A stretch of 30,748 nt of DNA from UBA8437 sp003445035 (GCA_937901285.1 CALCHI010000453.1:1-30748), one strand, 5' to 3'. Shown: positions 1-8,958, counted from the first letter of the stretch. Notes: generated by a model not told the origin, from the letters alone. Numbers and translations are program-made.

Positions 1-55
1 TTTCCTCGTCCGTTTCCTCGTCCGTTTCCTCGTCCGTTTCCTCGTCCGTTTCCTC
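1..55. repeat. 12-bp tandem repeat, four copies plus a partial
   Basis: The unit tttcctcgtccg occurs perfectly at 1-12, 13-24, 25-36 and 37-48, with seven more bases to 55. On the minus strand it is in frame with ilvN and encodes repeated Glu-Thr-Asp-Glu. The array is cut by the window start, so the total copy number is unknown. Confidence 0.95.
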
Positions 56-559
56 CTCCTGGTCAGCTCGCAACAATGCCACGCGTCCGGTACGAACCAT
101 CTCGATGATCCCGTAAGGTCGGACCAGGTCGATGAACGACTCGAGTTTCCGTTCCTGTCCGGAGATCTCGACCATCACGTGACCGGGGCTGACGTCAACG
201 ATTCTGCCCCGAAAGATCTCGACCAGTTCGCGGATCTCACCCCGACTCCCGTTTCCGGTTCCAGAGGTGATTCCGCTGTTGGTGCTGACCTTGATCAGCA
301 TCAGGTCGCGTTCGACGTAATTGCGGTTGGAGAAGTCGAGCACCTTGACGACGGTGACGATCTTCTCGAGTTGCTTGCGGACCTGGTCCAGGACGTGGTC
401 GTCTCCGTTGACGACAAAGGTGATCCGCGAAAAATCGAGATCTTCGGTCACTCCCACCGCGAGGCTGTCGATGTTGAAGGCGCGCGAGGCGAGCATGCCG
501 GTGATGTGCGCGAGCACACCCGGCTGGTTGGTGACCAGGGCCGAGAGCACATGTCTCAT
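1..559 (-). CDS. ilvN: Acetolactate synthase small (regulatory) subunit, 3' end cut by window edge
   Basis: Regulatory subunit of acetohydroxyacid synthase, the first common enzyme of branched-chain amino acid synthesis. It opens with an ACT domain (MRHVLSALVTNQPGVLAHI..., then FNIDSLAVGVTED and ITFVVNGDD), followed by the family's second half (RDLMLIKV, FRGRIVDVSPGHVMVEISG, YGIIEMVRTGRVAL). An AAGGCGG-like ribosome site precedes the ATG at 557-559. The 186 codons visible already exceed the usual 160-180 residues, because after the normal C-terminus (about residue 165) a 12-bp tandem repeat adds a Glu/Thr/Asp tail; the stop lies outside the window. No ilvB precedes it: the upstream neighbour recJ is divergent, so the catalytic subunit must be encoded elsewhere. 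The function is clear; the length of the tail is unknown. Confidence 0.93.
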   Translation of the reverse strand, partial: MRHVLSALVTNQPGVLAHITGMLASRAFNIDSLAVGVTEDLDFSRITFVVNGDDHVLDQVRKQLEKIVTVVKVLDFSNRNYVERDLMLIKVSTNSGITSGTGNGSRGEIRELVEIFRGRIVDVSPGHVMVEISGQERKLESFIDLVRPYGIIEMVRTGRVALLRADQEEETDEETDEETDEETDEE

Positions 560-749
560 GAGTCGTTTCCGCCTTCGATCGAGTCCACCGGAACTGGTGC
601 ACGTCCACCGACGGAGGGGAGGAGGGAACAATTCAGTGTAAGGGAGCGGCCGGGCGCGGGGAAGGTTGACACGCGACGCCGGGCTGTGTTTGGATGCCGG
701 GCCCGGTGGTGAATCGCACGGCCGGAACCGACAGGACGGAGCCGGCAGG

Positions 750-2495
750 ATGGCCAGAGTCTGGCGATACGCGGTCCACGACGAACCCCGCGTGAGATCT
801 CTGTCTAGCGAACTGAACGTGCCACCGCTGGTGGCCCAGGTGCTGCTGGCCCGCGGGGTCGAATCGGCCGAAGCCGCCCGCGAGTTCCTTTCGGCCCGCC
901 TGCTCGATCTCCACGACCCCGCCCTGCTGCCGGGAATCAACGAGGCGGCCGACCGGATCGTCGAAGCGATTGCCGCCGACCGGCAAATCACCATCTACGG
1001 CGATTACGATGTCGACGGCGTGACCGGCACCAGCCTGCTGTGGCACTGCCTGAAACTCGCCGGCGGCCACGTCGACTACACCATCCCCGACCGGCTCAAC
1101 GACGGCTACGGGCTGAACCCCAAGGCGATCCGGGAATTGGCCGACCAGGACAGTTCCCGGCTGGTCATCACCGTCGACTGTGGCATCGCGAGCATCGACG
1201 AGGCGGCGTTGGCCGCCGAGCTCGGCATGGAGCTGATCGTCACCGATCACCACACCATCGGCGAAACGCTGCCGGCAGCTACCGTGCTGGTCCACCCCCG
1301 GTTACCGGGCAGCGAGTACCCCTTCGGAGATCTCTGTGGTGCCGCGGTCGCCTTCAAACTGGCCTGGGCCGTCTGCCAACGGCTCGGCGACGGACGCCGC
1401 GCCTCTCCGAAAATGAAGGAGTTCCTGCTCTCGGCCGTCGGCCTGGCCGCCATCGGTACGATCTCCGACGTGATGCCCCTGCTGGGAGAAAACCGGGTGC
1501 TGGTCCAGTTCGGACTCGCCGGATTGCCCGGTCGAGCCAGTGTCGGGCTCAAGGCGTTGATGGACGTCTCCGACAAACAAGCGCCGCTGGACGCCGAGGA
1601 CATCGGGTTCGCGATCGGTCCGAGGATCAACGCTGCCGGTCGCCTGCAGCAGGCTCGCCTGGCCGTCGAGTTGCTGACCACCGACGACGAACACCGCGCC
1701 CGCCAACTGGCCACGCACCTCGACAAGCTCAACAAGGACCGCCGCAGCCTCCAGACGCGTATCTTCAAACAGGCCAAGAAACAGGTGGCCGAGAATCCCG
1801 AGTGGGAGGAAGCGGCCGCGCTGGTGCTGGCCAGCAACGACTGGCACGCGGGCGTGATCGGTATCGTTGCCAACCAGGTGGCCGAGGAGTTCGAGAAACC
1901 CACCGTGATGCTGGCGCTCTCGGCCATGGAAGGCACCGGAAAGGGATCGGGCCGCTCGTTCGCCGGCTTTGACCTCTATTCGGGCATCGCCGCCTGCTCG
2001 GAGCACCTGGTCACCTTCGGCGGACACCACGCCGCAGCCGGCGTATCGATCCGGTCGGAAAACGTCGAGGCCTTCCGCGAGGCCTTCGCCGCCCACGTGG
2101 CCGAACACCACAAGGTGACCGACGCGGATCTCGAACTGCGAGTCGACGCGGAGGTGCGGCTGCAGGACCTGTCCCGCAAGAACATCAACGCACTCAATAC
2201 GCTCAGCCCCTTCGGACAGGGCAATCCCCGGCCCCGCTTCTCGGCAACCGGTGTCGAACTGGCCGAGGCCCCCCAGACGATGGGCGAAGGAGATCGTCAC
2301 CTCAGGCTGGCATTGAAGACCGGCGACCGGCCGCTGAAAGCCGTCGCCTTCGGCCGGGGCGAATGGGCCGAACCGATCCGCACCGCCGACGGACCGCTGT
2401 CGATCTGTTTCGAACCGATGATCAACCGTTGGCGCGGCCGGGAATCGGTCGAACTGAGACTGATCGACTGGAAATCGGGGGCCGGGATCGATTGA
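750..2495 (+). CDS. recJ: Single-stranded-DNA-specific 5'-3' exonuclease RecJ
   Basis: DHH-family nuclease that degrades single-stranded DNA 5' to 3' in recombination and mismatch repair. Motifs seen are GDYDVDG (residues 84-90), the VDCGI segment near 142-147, the DHH signature TDHH (165-168), an HPRLPG...YPFGDLCGAAVAFKL stretch near 182-205, and the DHHA1 glycine motif GGHHAAAG (424-431). A C-terminal OB-like region follows (SPFGQGNPRPRF). Length is 581 residues, close to E. coli RecJ. The ATG at 750 is chosen because GGACGGAG lies about 10 bases upstream and the protein then starts like other RecJ proteins; an upstream in-frame TTG at 666 would add an atypical 28 residues and falls inside a TTGACA promoter-like hexamer. 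It is divergent from ilvN. Confidence 0.95.
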   Translation: MARVWRYAVHDEPRVRSLSSELNVPPLVAQVLLARGVESAEAAREFLSARLLDLHDPALLPGINEAADRIVEAIAADRQITIYGDYDVDGVTGTSLLWHCLKLAGGHVDYTIPDRLNDGYGLNPKAIRELADQDSSRLVITVDCGIASIDEAALAAELGMELIVTDHHTIGETLPAATVLVHPRLPGSEYPFGDLCGAAVAFKLAWAVCQRLGDGRRASPKMKEFLLSAVGLAAIGTISDVMPLLGENRVLVQFGLAGLPGRASVGLKALMDVSDKQAPLDAEDIGFAIGPRINAAGRLQQARLAVELLTTDDEHRARQLATHLDKLNKDRRSLQTRIFKQAKKQVAENPEWEEAAALVLASNDWHAGVIGIVANQVAEEFEKPTVMLALSAMEGTGKGSGRSFAGFDLYSGIAACSEHLVTFGGHHAAAGVSIRSENVEAFREAFAAHVAEHHKVTDADLELRVDAEVRLQDLSRKNINALNTLSPFGQGNPRPRFSATGVELAEAPQTMGEGDRHLRLALKTGDRPLKAVAFGRGEWAEPIRTADGPLSICFEPMINRWRGRESVELRLIDWKSGAGID

Positions 2496-2630
2496 GCCGG
2501 TTCGGATTCGAGTTCATCAACCCGGCTGAACTCACCCACCTCCGAATGTCGATTTGGCGTATGGACGGGTGATCGACTACCTTCGAGCCTACCCGGGACC
2601 CCTGCACAGATCCTCAACCGAACACGCACG

Positions 2631-3320
2631 ATGTCATTGCTGCTAGAGAACATCCGCAAGAGCTACCGCGAACCGGACGGTGGCAGCCTGCCGGTGCTGG
2701 AGATCGAACGATTCGAGCTTGGCCATGGCGAGCAGGTGGCACTGGTCGGAGCCAGTGGCGGAGGCAAGACGACGCTGCTGAACGTCATCTCCGGCATCAC
2801 CGCGCCGGATGCCGGCCGCGTGGTGATCGACGACACCGAGGTCACGGGGATGCCCGAGCCGGTCCGTGACCGGTTTCGGGCCGAACGGATTGGGTTCGTC
2901 TACCAGACATTCAACCTGCTTCCGGCCTTCACCGCGCTCGAAAACGTGTTGCTGGGAATGAGCTTTTCGCGGGGCCGGGCCGACCGCGACCGTGCCCTGC
3001 AATTGCTCGAAAGCGTCGGGCTCTCGCACCGCCTGGACCATCGTCCCGGACAACTCTCCGTCGGCGAACAGCAACGCGTGGCCGTGGCCCGCGCCCTGGC
3101 CAACCAGCCGTCGCTGCTGCTGGCCGACGAACCGACGGCCAACGTCGACCTGGCCAACCAGCAGACCATTCTCGACCTGGTTCGCTCGGCCTGCACCACC
3201 GGCAACGTGTCGCTGTTGCTGGTGACCCATGCCCACGACGTCGCCGGACAGTTCGACCGCATCGAGCGTCTTGACGAATTCAACACCGCCGCGACGATCA
3301 CCCCGGGGGCCACGCCATGA
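2631..3320 (+). CDS. ABC transporter ATP-binding protein, MacB/LolD type
   Basis: Cytoplasmic ATPase of a type VII (MacB/LolCDE-like) ABC system, which usually couples ATP hydrolysis to movements of a periplasmic domain rather than to transport through the membrane. Visible motifs are Walker A GASGGGKT (40-47), Q-loop YQTFN (91-95), signature LSVGEQQ (142-148), Walker B LLLADEPT (162-169) and the H-loop histidine in THAHD (199-203). Length of 229 residues is normal. The stop codon overlaps the permease start by four bases (ATGA), so the two are translationally coupled. With the permease and the DUF3299 genes downstream, the arrangement recalls the zinc-responsive PA4063-PA4066 cluster of Pseudomonas aeruginosa. 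The substrate cannot be read from sequence. Confidence 0.92.
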   Translation: MSLLLENIRKSYREPDGGSLPVLEIERFELGHGEQVALVGASGGGKTTLLNVISGITAPDAGRVVIDDTEVTGMPEPVRDRFRAERIGFVYQTFNLLPAFTALENVLLGMSFSRGRADRDRALQLLESVGLSHRLDHRPGQLSVGEQQRVAVARALANQPSLLLADEPTANVDLANQQTILDLVRSACTTGNVSLLLVTHAHDVAGQFDRIERLDEFNTAATITPGATP

Positions 3321-4672
3321 ACCTCTGGTTGATCGCCGTCAAGAGCGTGAAGCAACGGGCGTTGGCCAGCGCCCTGACCTCGCTGTCGGTGGCACTGGGA
3401 GTGATGTTGATGGTCGTGGTCCTGGTGGCCAACGGGATGGCCGAACGGATGTTCGTCCAGACGGCCACCGGCTACGACCTGATTCTCGGACCCAAGGGCA
3501 GCCAGCTGGAGCTGGTGCTCACCAGCATCTACCGCATCGGTGTCGCCGGAGAACCCCTGCCCTACCGTTTCTACCGCGAGCTCACCTCCGAGACGGGCAA
3601 CCGGATCGATCGGGCGGTCCCGATCACGATGGGCGACGTGACCCGTGAAGGTGCCTTCCCGATCGTGGGAACCACCCCCGACTACTTCGTGCTGCCCTAC
3701 ATGCACGAGGCGGACGGGACACCGCGAAAATTCCAGTTCCGGACCCGGAGCGTGGATGGGAAGCACACCGGCGAGGGTCTGATTCGCAACCCGTTTGATG
3801 CAACCATCGGAGCGGTCGTGGCCCGGCAGAACGGCTGGGATGTCGGATCGAAGCTGAAACTGGTCCACGGCGGATCCGACGGTCACGTGCACGACGAGGA
3901 ATTCACCGTCAGCGGCGTGCTGGCCGCCACCGGCACCCCCAACGACCGCACCGTGTTCGTTCATCTCGATGGCTTCTACATGATCTCCGGTCACGAGAAG
4001 CCTCTCTCGGAAGCCATCGCCCGCGAACGCGAGTTCTTCGGAAACGTCAGCGAGGAATCTCTTCGGGCACTCGAAGCCGAGAAGGCGGGAGGGCACGGGC
4101 CGGTCCCGGAAGCTCAGAAGGAAGTCACCGCGATCCTACTGAACATCCAGGGCGAGATCGGCGAAAAGGTGCTGGCCGAGAGCCGCCTGATGAGCCGGCT
4201 CAACGAGGGCGTCCAGGCGCAGGCGGTCAAGCCGATCGTCCAGATCGACCGCATGATGCAGACCCTGATCGGGCCCATTCGCACGCTGTTGATCGGACTC
4301 ACCTCGCTGATCATCGTCGTATCGGGCATCGGCATCTTCGTCAGCATCTACAATTCGATGGCCGACCGAAAAAAGGAGATCGCGATCATGAGGGCGCTGG
4401 GAGCCCGGCGGCAGACGGTGCTGACGGTGATCCTGGCCGAATCGACACTGCTCTGCGTCGTCGGTGGCCTGGCCGGTTTCGTGCTGGCCCACCTGCTAAT
4501 CCTGGTCGCCTCGCCGGTGGTCGCCGGTTACGGGCTGGTGATCGACCCGTGGACGTTCGCCTGGGGAGAACTGGTGCTGCTCCCGGTGCTGATCGCCCTG
4601 GCGTCGCTTGTCGGATTCGTCCCCGGCATGACCGCTTACCGCACGGATGTGGCACGGACATTGAGCGACTGA
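3317..4672 (+). CDS. ABC transporter permease, FtsX/MacB family
   Basis: Inner-membrane partner of the upstream ATPase. A transmembrane helix near residues 17-40 is followed by a long periplasmic MacB-type core domain (about 45-310) and a C-terminal FtsX domain with three predicted helices (roughly 318-345, 367-395 and 410-437). Between the first two lies the typical FtsX signature RKKEIAIMRALGARR. Length of 451 residues fits the MacB/LolC/E family. The ATG overlaps the ATPase stop. The periplasmic part contains a His/Asp-rich stretch (HGGSDGHVHDEE); metal binding there is only a guess. The next gene starts 43 bases downstream. Confidence 0.9.
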   Translation: MNLWLIAVKSVKQRALASALTSLSVALGVMLMVVVLVANGMAERMFVQTATGYDLILGPKGSQLELVLTSIYRIGVAGEPLPYRFYRELTSETGNRIDRAVPITMGDVTREGAFPIVGTTPDYFVLPYMHEADGTPRKFQFRTRSVDGKHTGEGLIRNPFDATIGAVVARQNGWDVGSKLKLVHGGSDGHVHDEEFTVSGVLAATGTPNDRTVFVHLDGFYMISGHEKPLSEAIAREREFFGNVSEESLRALEAEKAGGHGPVPEAQKEVTAILLNIQGEIGEKVLAESRLMSRLNEGVQAQAVKPIVQIDRMMQTLIGPIRTLLIGLTSLIIVVSGIGIFVSIYNSMADRKKEIAIMRALGARRQTVLTVILAESTLLCVVGGLAGFVLAHLLILVASPVVAGYGLVIDPWTFAWGELVLLPVLIALASLVGFVPGMTAYRTDVARTLSD

Positions 4673-4690
4673 ATTCGATCGTGATAAGAT
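4661..4690 (+). promoter_or_regulatory. Weak candidate sigma70-like promoter before the DUF3299 pair
   Basis: TTGAGC (4661-4666), an 18-base spacer and TAAGAT (4685-4690) lie across the end of the permease gene. If real, it favours the ATG at 4716 over that at 4689 for the next gene. Continuation of the ABC operon is equally possible. Confidence 0.22.
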
Positions 4691-4715
4691 GAAAGCCCCT
4701 GGGGGGACAGTACCC

Positions 4716-5447
4716 ATGTCACAGACACTCCCGTCATCGACGCTCGCGGCCCCGCCGCCCGAGAAGTTCGTGTACCGACCCATCCCGGCGTCAGCTCCGC
4801 TGGCAGCCGGTGCCGGTGCACTGGCTTGCCTGGGACCGATCTGGCATTTCGCCGAAGGCATCAGCCCCCTGTCGATCACGGCCTGGACCTTCGTGTGCCT
4901 GGCCGCCGGGGTGATGGGACTGGTGACACTGACGAAAATCCGCAAGACCCGGGGAGCCTTCAGTGGCGGCAAGACAGCGCTGGTCGGAGTCATCCTGGGC
5001 GGTGTGGCCGCCGTCGGCAACGTCGGTATTTCGATCCTGCTGTTCAGCACCGAGGTGCCCGACGGGTTCGATGCGGTCAACTTCACCGCCGACATCTCGA
5101 AGAAAGGGTTCGGCGAAAAACTGGCCCTGCACCCCGACATCGCCGCACTCAACGGCAAGAAGATCTACCTGAGAGGATTCATGTACCGCGGCAAGCAGCG
5201 GGAAGGCCTGACCAGCTTCGTGATCGTCAAGGACAACCAGCAGTGCTGCTTCGGTCGACAACCCAACCAGTCGGACATGGTCGAGGTGTTTCTGCCGGCC
5301 GGCCAGACGTTCGACCTGGAACTGGGCCTCACCGGCGTCGCCGGCACGTTCCGGACTTCCAACATCCGCTCCAAGAGCGACCTGCAACACCGGCCGATCT
5401 ACCGGATCGACGCCGAGATGTGCAAGCGGGCCAAGGTGGACTTCTGA
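4716..5447 (+). CDS. Membrane protein with C-terminal DUF3299 domain
   Basis: Function unknown. Three predicted membrane helices (about 27-46, 53-74 and 86-111) precede a DUF3299 domain (about 140-243). That domain shows the family hallmarks: LNGKKIYLRGFMY, then a vicinal cysteine pair in QQCCFG (Cys177-Cys178), then a valine-rich strand. An ATG at 4689 would add nine residues; 4716 is preferred because a G-rich GGGGGGA site lies about eight bases upstream. The next gene overlaps the stop by one base and also carries DUF3299, so the pair looks like a duplication that diverged in membrane attachment. In Pseudomonas a DUF3299 protein is encoded beside a MacB-like ABC pair responding to zinc limitation, which supports an envelope or metal-related role by context only. 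Confidence 0.75.
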   Translation: MSQTLPSSTLAAPPPEKFVYRPIPASAPLAAGAGALACLGPIWHFAEGISPLSITAWTFVCLAAGVMGLVTLTKIRKTRGAFSGGKTALVGVILGGVAAVGNVGISILLFSTEVPDGFDAVNFTADISKKGFGEKLALHPDIAALNGKKIYLRGFMYRGKQREGLTSFVIVKDNQQCCFGRQPNQSDMVEVFLPAGQTFDLELGLTGVAGTFRTSNIRSKSDLQHRPIYRIDAEMCKRAKVDF

Positions 5448-6334
5448 TGCCGATCCGACGACTGCTGCCGGGCCGTCGCTCGGCCATGGTCCTCTGCGGA
5501 CTGCTGGCCTTCGCCGGTTGCCGCGATGGCGGCGACAGCGGCTATCGCGAGGTGACCCAGGCGGACGTCACTCCGTCGACAAGCGGACCGGATGCCGACG
5601 ACGGATCGACACCTGGTGGATCGGCTGTGGCCGACGACACCCACACCGGCGATCCATCCACCGTGACCGATCCGGACACGCCGGAGGTGCCGGCAGTGGA
5701 ACCGCCGTCTTTCGAGAACCCACCCGGTTCGCCTCCACCGGGCGAAGCCGACCCGGTCAACCCGCTGCGTCCGGCCCTCCCGGGCAACCCGCTGCGTCCG
5801 CCGCTCCCTCGAGACGGGCTGGGTCCGCCATTGGACCCCTCGGGACGCCGACCCACCTCACGGACAGCAAAAACACCGGATGCCGGTCCCAAGGAGCCCC
5901 GCGAGATCAAGCTGCTGGTCAAGAACAGGACGTTCAAGGTCGAGGGTCCCCAGAAGGCCGTGCGGGTTTCCTACGACGACTTCGACCTGCTGAAGGTGCT
6001 CAACATGGAGCCGGTGCCACCCAATGCCCCCGACCACATGCCCGGATGGCTCAAGCAACTCGACGGCAAGCGGATCCGTGTCCGCGGGTTCATGTACCCC
6101 ACGTTCCAGGATCCCGTCGAGATCTTCGTGTTGGCCCGCGACAACCAGATTTGCTGTTTCGGACGCAACCCGAAGGTCTACGACCTGGTCCGCGTCGTAC
6201 TCCGAAAGGGCGTCTCCTCGCCCTACATTCAGAACCGCCCGTTTGACGTGGTGGGGCTGTTCCATATCGCCAAGAAGATAGAAGACCCTAAACTGTTGTA
6301 TAGCCTGGACGATGCGGTCGTGGTTGACCGCTGA
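5447..6334 (+). CDS. DUF3299 lipoprotein with proline-rich linker
   Basis: Predicted lipoprotein of 295 residues, function unknown. A short signal sequence ends in the lipobox-like FAGC (Cys25; the -3 position is Phe, so the match is imperfect). Residues about 28-150 are a low-complexity Asp/Ser/Thr then Pro/Gly linker containing a repeated NPLRP(A/P)LP element. The C-terminal DUF3299 domain (about 165-285) has LDGKRIRVRGFMYP and the vicinal cysteine pair of ICCFG (Cys236-Cys237). The start overlaps the upstream DUF3299 stop (TGATG), so the two are probably made together. It resembles an envelope-anchored version of its neighbour, with the linker spanning away from the membrane. Confidence 0.75.
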   Translation: MPIRRLLPGRRSAMVLCGLLAFAGCRDGGDSGYREVTQADVTPSTSGPDADDGSTPGGSAVADDTHTGDPSTVTDPDTPEVPAVEPPSFENPPGSPPPGEADPVNPLRPALPGNPLRPPLPRDGLGPPLDPSGRRPTSRTAKTPDAGPKEPREIKLLVKNRTFKVEGPQKAVRVSYDDFDLLKVLNMEPVPPNAPDHMPGWLKQLDGKRIRVRGFMYPTFQDPVEIFVLARDNQICCFGRNPKVYDLVRVVLRKGVSSPYIQNRPFDVVGLFHIAKKIEDPKLLYSLDDAVVVDR

Positions 6335-6405
6335 GTGATTTTCCTCGTACAAACACAGCCGGATCCAGAACGGACCCGAGAACACGCCAACCGGAGACAC
6401 GCATC

Positions 6406-7683
6406 ATGTCACTGAAGCGAACCCCCTGCTCGATGTTGTCGCTGGCGGTCGTTTTCCTTTCCGGGCTGTTCGTCGTGCCCGGAGTGGCCACCTCGGCCGT
6501 GCGACACTGCCCGTTCTGCGCGGCCCCCTCGCTGACCCTCGCCGAGCAACTCTCCCAGGCCGACGCCGCGGCCCTGGTGATGTGGGCCGAGGCGAAGAAG
6601 GCCCGGCAGGTCAAGGGGAAGCGGCTGCCGTCGGAGACGACCTACGAGATCCGCGAGGTGATCCGCAACGGACGCGGGGCGGTCAAGAAGGGCCAACGCG
6701 TCCGGCTTTCCCGGTTTCGCTCGGGCAAGAAGGGCGACATGTTCCTGCTGCTGGGCAGCAGGGCGACCAAGGTCGAGTGGGGCAGCCCGCTGCCGGTCAC
6801 CGAGACCAGCTACCAGTACATCGTCCAGGCTCCCTCGCCGGAGGCCGCCGCGAACAAGCGGTTGGCCTACTTCATGAAATTCCTCGAGTACCCCGACCGG
6901 CAGATCGCCGACGACGCGTACGCCGAATTCGCCAACGCGCCCTACAAGGACATCGCGGCGGTCAGCAAGCTGATGCCCCGTGCCAAGGTCGCCCGCTGGA
7001 TCTCCGACGCTGAGACCCCTCCCACACGCATGGGTCTCTACGGACTGTTGCTGGGACTCTCGGGCAACCAGGCCGACGCCAAGCTGATGGAGAAGAAGAT
7101 CTCGACGCCCTCGGAAGAATTCCGCCTGGGCATTGACGGCGTGATGTCCGGCTACCTGTTGCTGGTCGGAGAAAAGGGACTGCCACTGATCGAACAACTC
7201 AAGCTCAAGAACCAGTTCCTGGTCGATGCCAACGGCAAGGTGCTGACCGACAAGAAAGGTCGAAAGAAACTGGTGCCCTTCAGCGAGACCTACGCGGCGA
7301 TGCAGGCCCTGCGGTTCATGTGGAGCTACGCCGATGGCCGCGTCGCCAAGCCTCGACTGCGTCAGTCGATGAGAATCCTGCTCGATCGTCCCGAACTGGC
7401 CGACCTGGTCATCGCCGACCTCGCGCGTTGGAAGGACTGGAGCATCCAGGGTCGGCTGATGACCATGTACGACGACAAGGCGTTCAACGTCCCCGCCATC
7501 AAGCGGGCCGTCGTGCGTTACATGCTGGTCTGCTCCAAGGATATTCCCAAGGGCAAGAACAAGAAAAAGACGGCTGGCCCGAAACCCAAGCATGTCCAGG
7601 CCGCCCTGAAGCACCTGGCCGTGCTCAGGAAACGGGATCCCAAGACGGTGATGGACGCCGAGCGTTTCTTCTTCCTTAAGTAA
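6406..7683 (+). CDS. Exported protein with CPFC motif, unknown function
   Basis: A 425-residue protein with a signal peptide (hydrophobic stretch about 11-30), directly followed by CPFC (Cys35-Cys38) and the segment APSLTLAEQLSQADAAALVMWAE. Residues about 60-120 look like a small beta domain (TTYEIREVIRNGRG..., MFLLLGSR). The remainder is helical and HEAT-like, with a basic stretch (KGKNKKKTAGPKPK) near 382-395. I recognise no named family; similar exported proteins with CPFC after the signal peptide are, as I recall, common in planctomycetes. The CxxC could be a redox or metal site in the periplasm. It follows the DUF3299 lipoprotein in the same direction after 71 bases and may belong to the same unit. 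Confidence 0.75.
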   Translation: MSLKRTPCSMLSLAVVFLSGLFVVPGVATSAVRHCPFCAAPSLTLAEQLSQADAAALVMWAEAKKARQVKGKRLPSETTYEIREVIRNGRGAVKKGQRVRLSRFRSGKKGDMFLLLGSRATKVEWGSPLPVTETSYQYIVQAPSPEAAANKRLAYFMKFLEYPDRQIADDAYAEFANAPYKDIAAVSKLMPRAKVARWISDAETPPTRMGLYGLLLGLSGNQADAKLMEKKISTPSEEFRLGIDGVMSGYLLLVGEKGLPLIEQLKLKNQFLVDANGKVLTDKKGRKKLVPFSETYAAMQALRFMWSYADGRVAKPRLRQSMRILLDRPELADLVIADLARWKDWSIQGRLMTMYDDKAFNVPAIKRAVVRYMLVCSKDIPKGKNKKKTAGPKPKHVQAALKHLAVLRKRDPKTVMDAERFFFLK

Positions 7684-7767
7684 TCGACCGGCACCGCGGC
7701 CCACGCCCGAACCGGCCTGCTGGCCGGACTCACAGCAGGGGCGACCTGCGCCGTAGCCGCATTGACC

Positions 7768-8958
7768 ATGTTTGACCCCGAACCGATCCGGCAGGCCCTC
7801 CGCGAATTCGCACTCGACGGCTGGCTGCTCTACGATTTCCGCAACAGCAACGTGCTGGCCCGCCGCGTGCTCGGCCTCGACGAAGAACACGCCGGCAGCC
7901 GCCGCTGGGCCTGTTGCCTGCGGGCCGATGGCCCACCCAGGAAACTGGTGCACCGTATCGAGGCCGGCGCGCTGGACGCGATTCCCGGTCAAAGCCGGGT
8001 CTACCTGGCGTGGCAGGAGTTCGAGGCCGGGCTGGCCTGGCTGCTCGAGGGTCTCGACACGGTTGCCACCGAATACGCCCCGCGAGCCAGCAACCCCTAC
8101 GTCTCGAGAATCGACGCCGGCACGATCGAACTGGTCGGCGAATCGGGCTGCAACATCATCTCCTCGGGGGACCTCGTGCAGAGATTCGAGGCGACCTGGG
8201 ACGAAGCCCAGGCGGCAATGCACCGCGAGGCCGAAGCGATCACCACCTCGGCATTCAGCGTGGCCTGGCAGGCGATCGCCGAAGCGACCTCGGCAGGTGG
8301 CCAGGTCCAGGAGACCGCCATCCAGCAGGTGATCATGGACCATTACCGGGCCCACGACGCCACCACCTATCATCCGCCGATCGTCGCCCGCAATGCCCAC
8401 TCGGGGAACCCCCACTACGAAACCGGCACCGGCGACGACACCGCCATCCGGCAGGACGACCTCGTACTGATCGACCAGTGGTGCAAGGTCGATCGGCCGC
8501 AAAGCGTTTACAGCGACCTGACCCGGATGGGGTACGTGGGCACCGAGGTTCCCGAGCGATACGCCGAGGTGTTTGCCGTGGTGGCCGCCGCCCGCGATGC
8601 CGCGATCGAGTGCGTGAGGGGAGCATTTGCCGAGGACCGACTGCTGCAGGGATGGGAAGTCGACCAGGCCTGCCGCGACGTGATCATCGAGGCCGGATAC
8701 GGCGACGCCTACATCCACCGCACCGGACACAGCATCGGCCAGGAGGTCCACGGCAACGGGGCCAACATGGACAACCTGGAAACCCACGAACAGCGACGCG
8801 TGATGCGAAACACCTGCTTCTCGATTGAACCGGGCATCTACCTGCCCGAGTTCGGCATCCGCAGCGAGGTGAACGTGTTCGTCGACGGCGACGGGGCCGT
8901 CCACGTCACCGGGGGACCGTGCCAGGAAGCGATCGTGCCGATCCTGGCGACGGACTGA
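7768..8958 (+). CDS. M24 family metallopeptidase (Xaa-Pro aminopeptidase-like)
   Basis: Predicted cytosolic dinuclear-metal peptidase of the pita-bread fold, removing N-terminal residues, often before proline. All five expected ligands are visible: Asp236 (LVLIDQW), Asp250 (YSDLTRMG), His321 (RTGHSIGQEVHG), Glu354 (FSIEPGIY) and Glu367 (IRSEVNVFV). Residues 1-135 form a divergent creatinase-like N-terminal domain. One oddity is that the first ligand sits in DQWCKVD where most relatives have DxG. Length is 396 residues from the ATG; a TTG two codons upstream is possible, and neither has a strong ribosome site. It converges with the ThuA-like gene. Peptidase class is secure, exact specificity is not. 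Confidence 0.88.
   Translation: MFDPEPIRQALREFALDGWLLYDFRNSNVLARRVLGLDEEHAGSRRWACCLRADGPPRKLVHRIEAGALDAIPGQSRVYLAWQEFEAGLAWLLEGLDTVATEYAPRASNPYVSRIDAGTIELVGESGCNIISSGDLVQRFEATWDEAQAAMHREAEAITTSAFSVAWQAIAEATSAGGQVQETAIQQVIMDHYRAHDATTYHPPIVARNAHSGNPHYETGTGDDTAIRQDDLVLIDQWCKVDRPQSVYSDLTRMGYVGTEVPERYAEVFAVVAAARDAAIECVRGAFAEDRLLQGWEVDQACRDVIIEAGYGDAYIHRTGHSIGQEVHGNGANMDNLETHEQRRVMRNTCFSIEPGIYLPEFGIRSEVNVFVDGDGAVHVTGGPCQEAIVPILATD

Noticed and set aside
1..55. Possible CRISPR-like or intergenic repeat
   Set aside because: The 12-bp units are contiguous without spacers and are in frame with ilvN, so they are coding repeats.
666..749. Upstream TTG start for recJ
   Set aside because: The extra 28 residues are not RecJ-like, the TTG overlaps a TTGACA hexamer, and the ATG at 750 has a good ribosome site.
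7712..7727. Perfect hairpin CCGGCC-TGCT-GGCCGG as a terminator after the CPFC protein gene
   Set aside because: No T tract follows and such GC palindromes are expected by chance here; termination is not supported.
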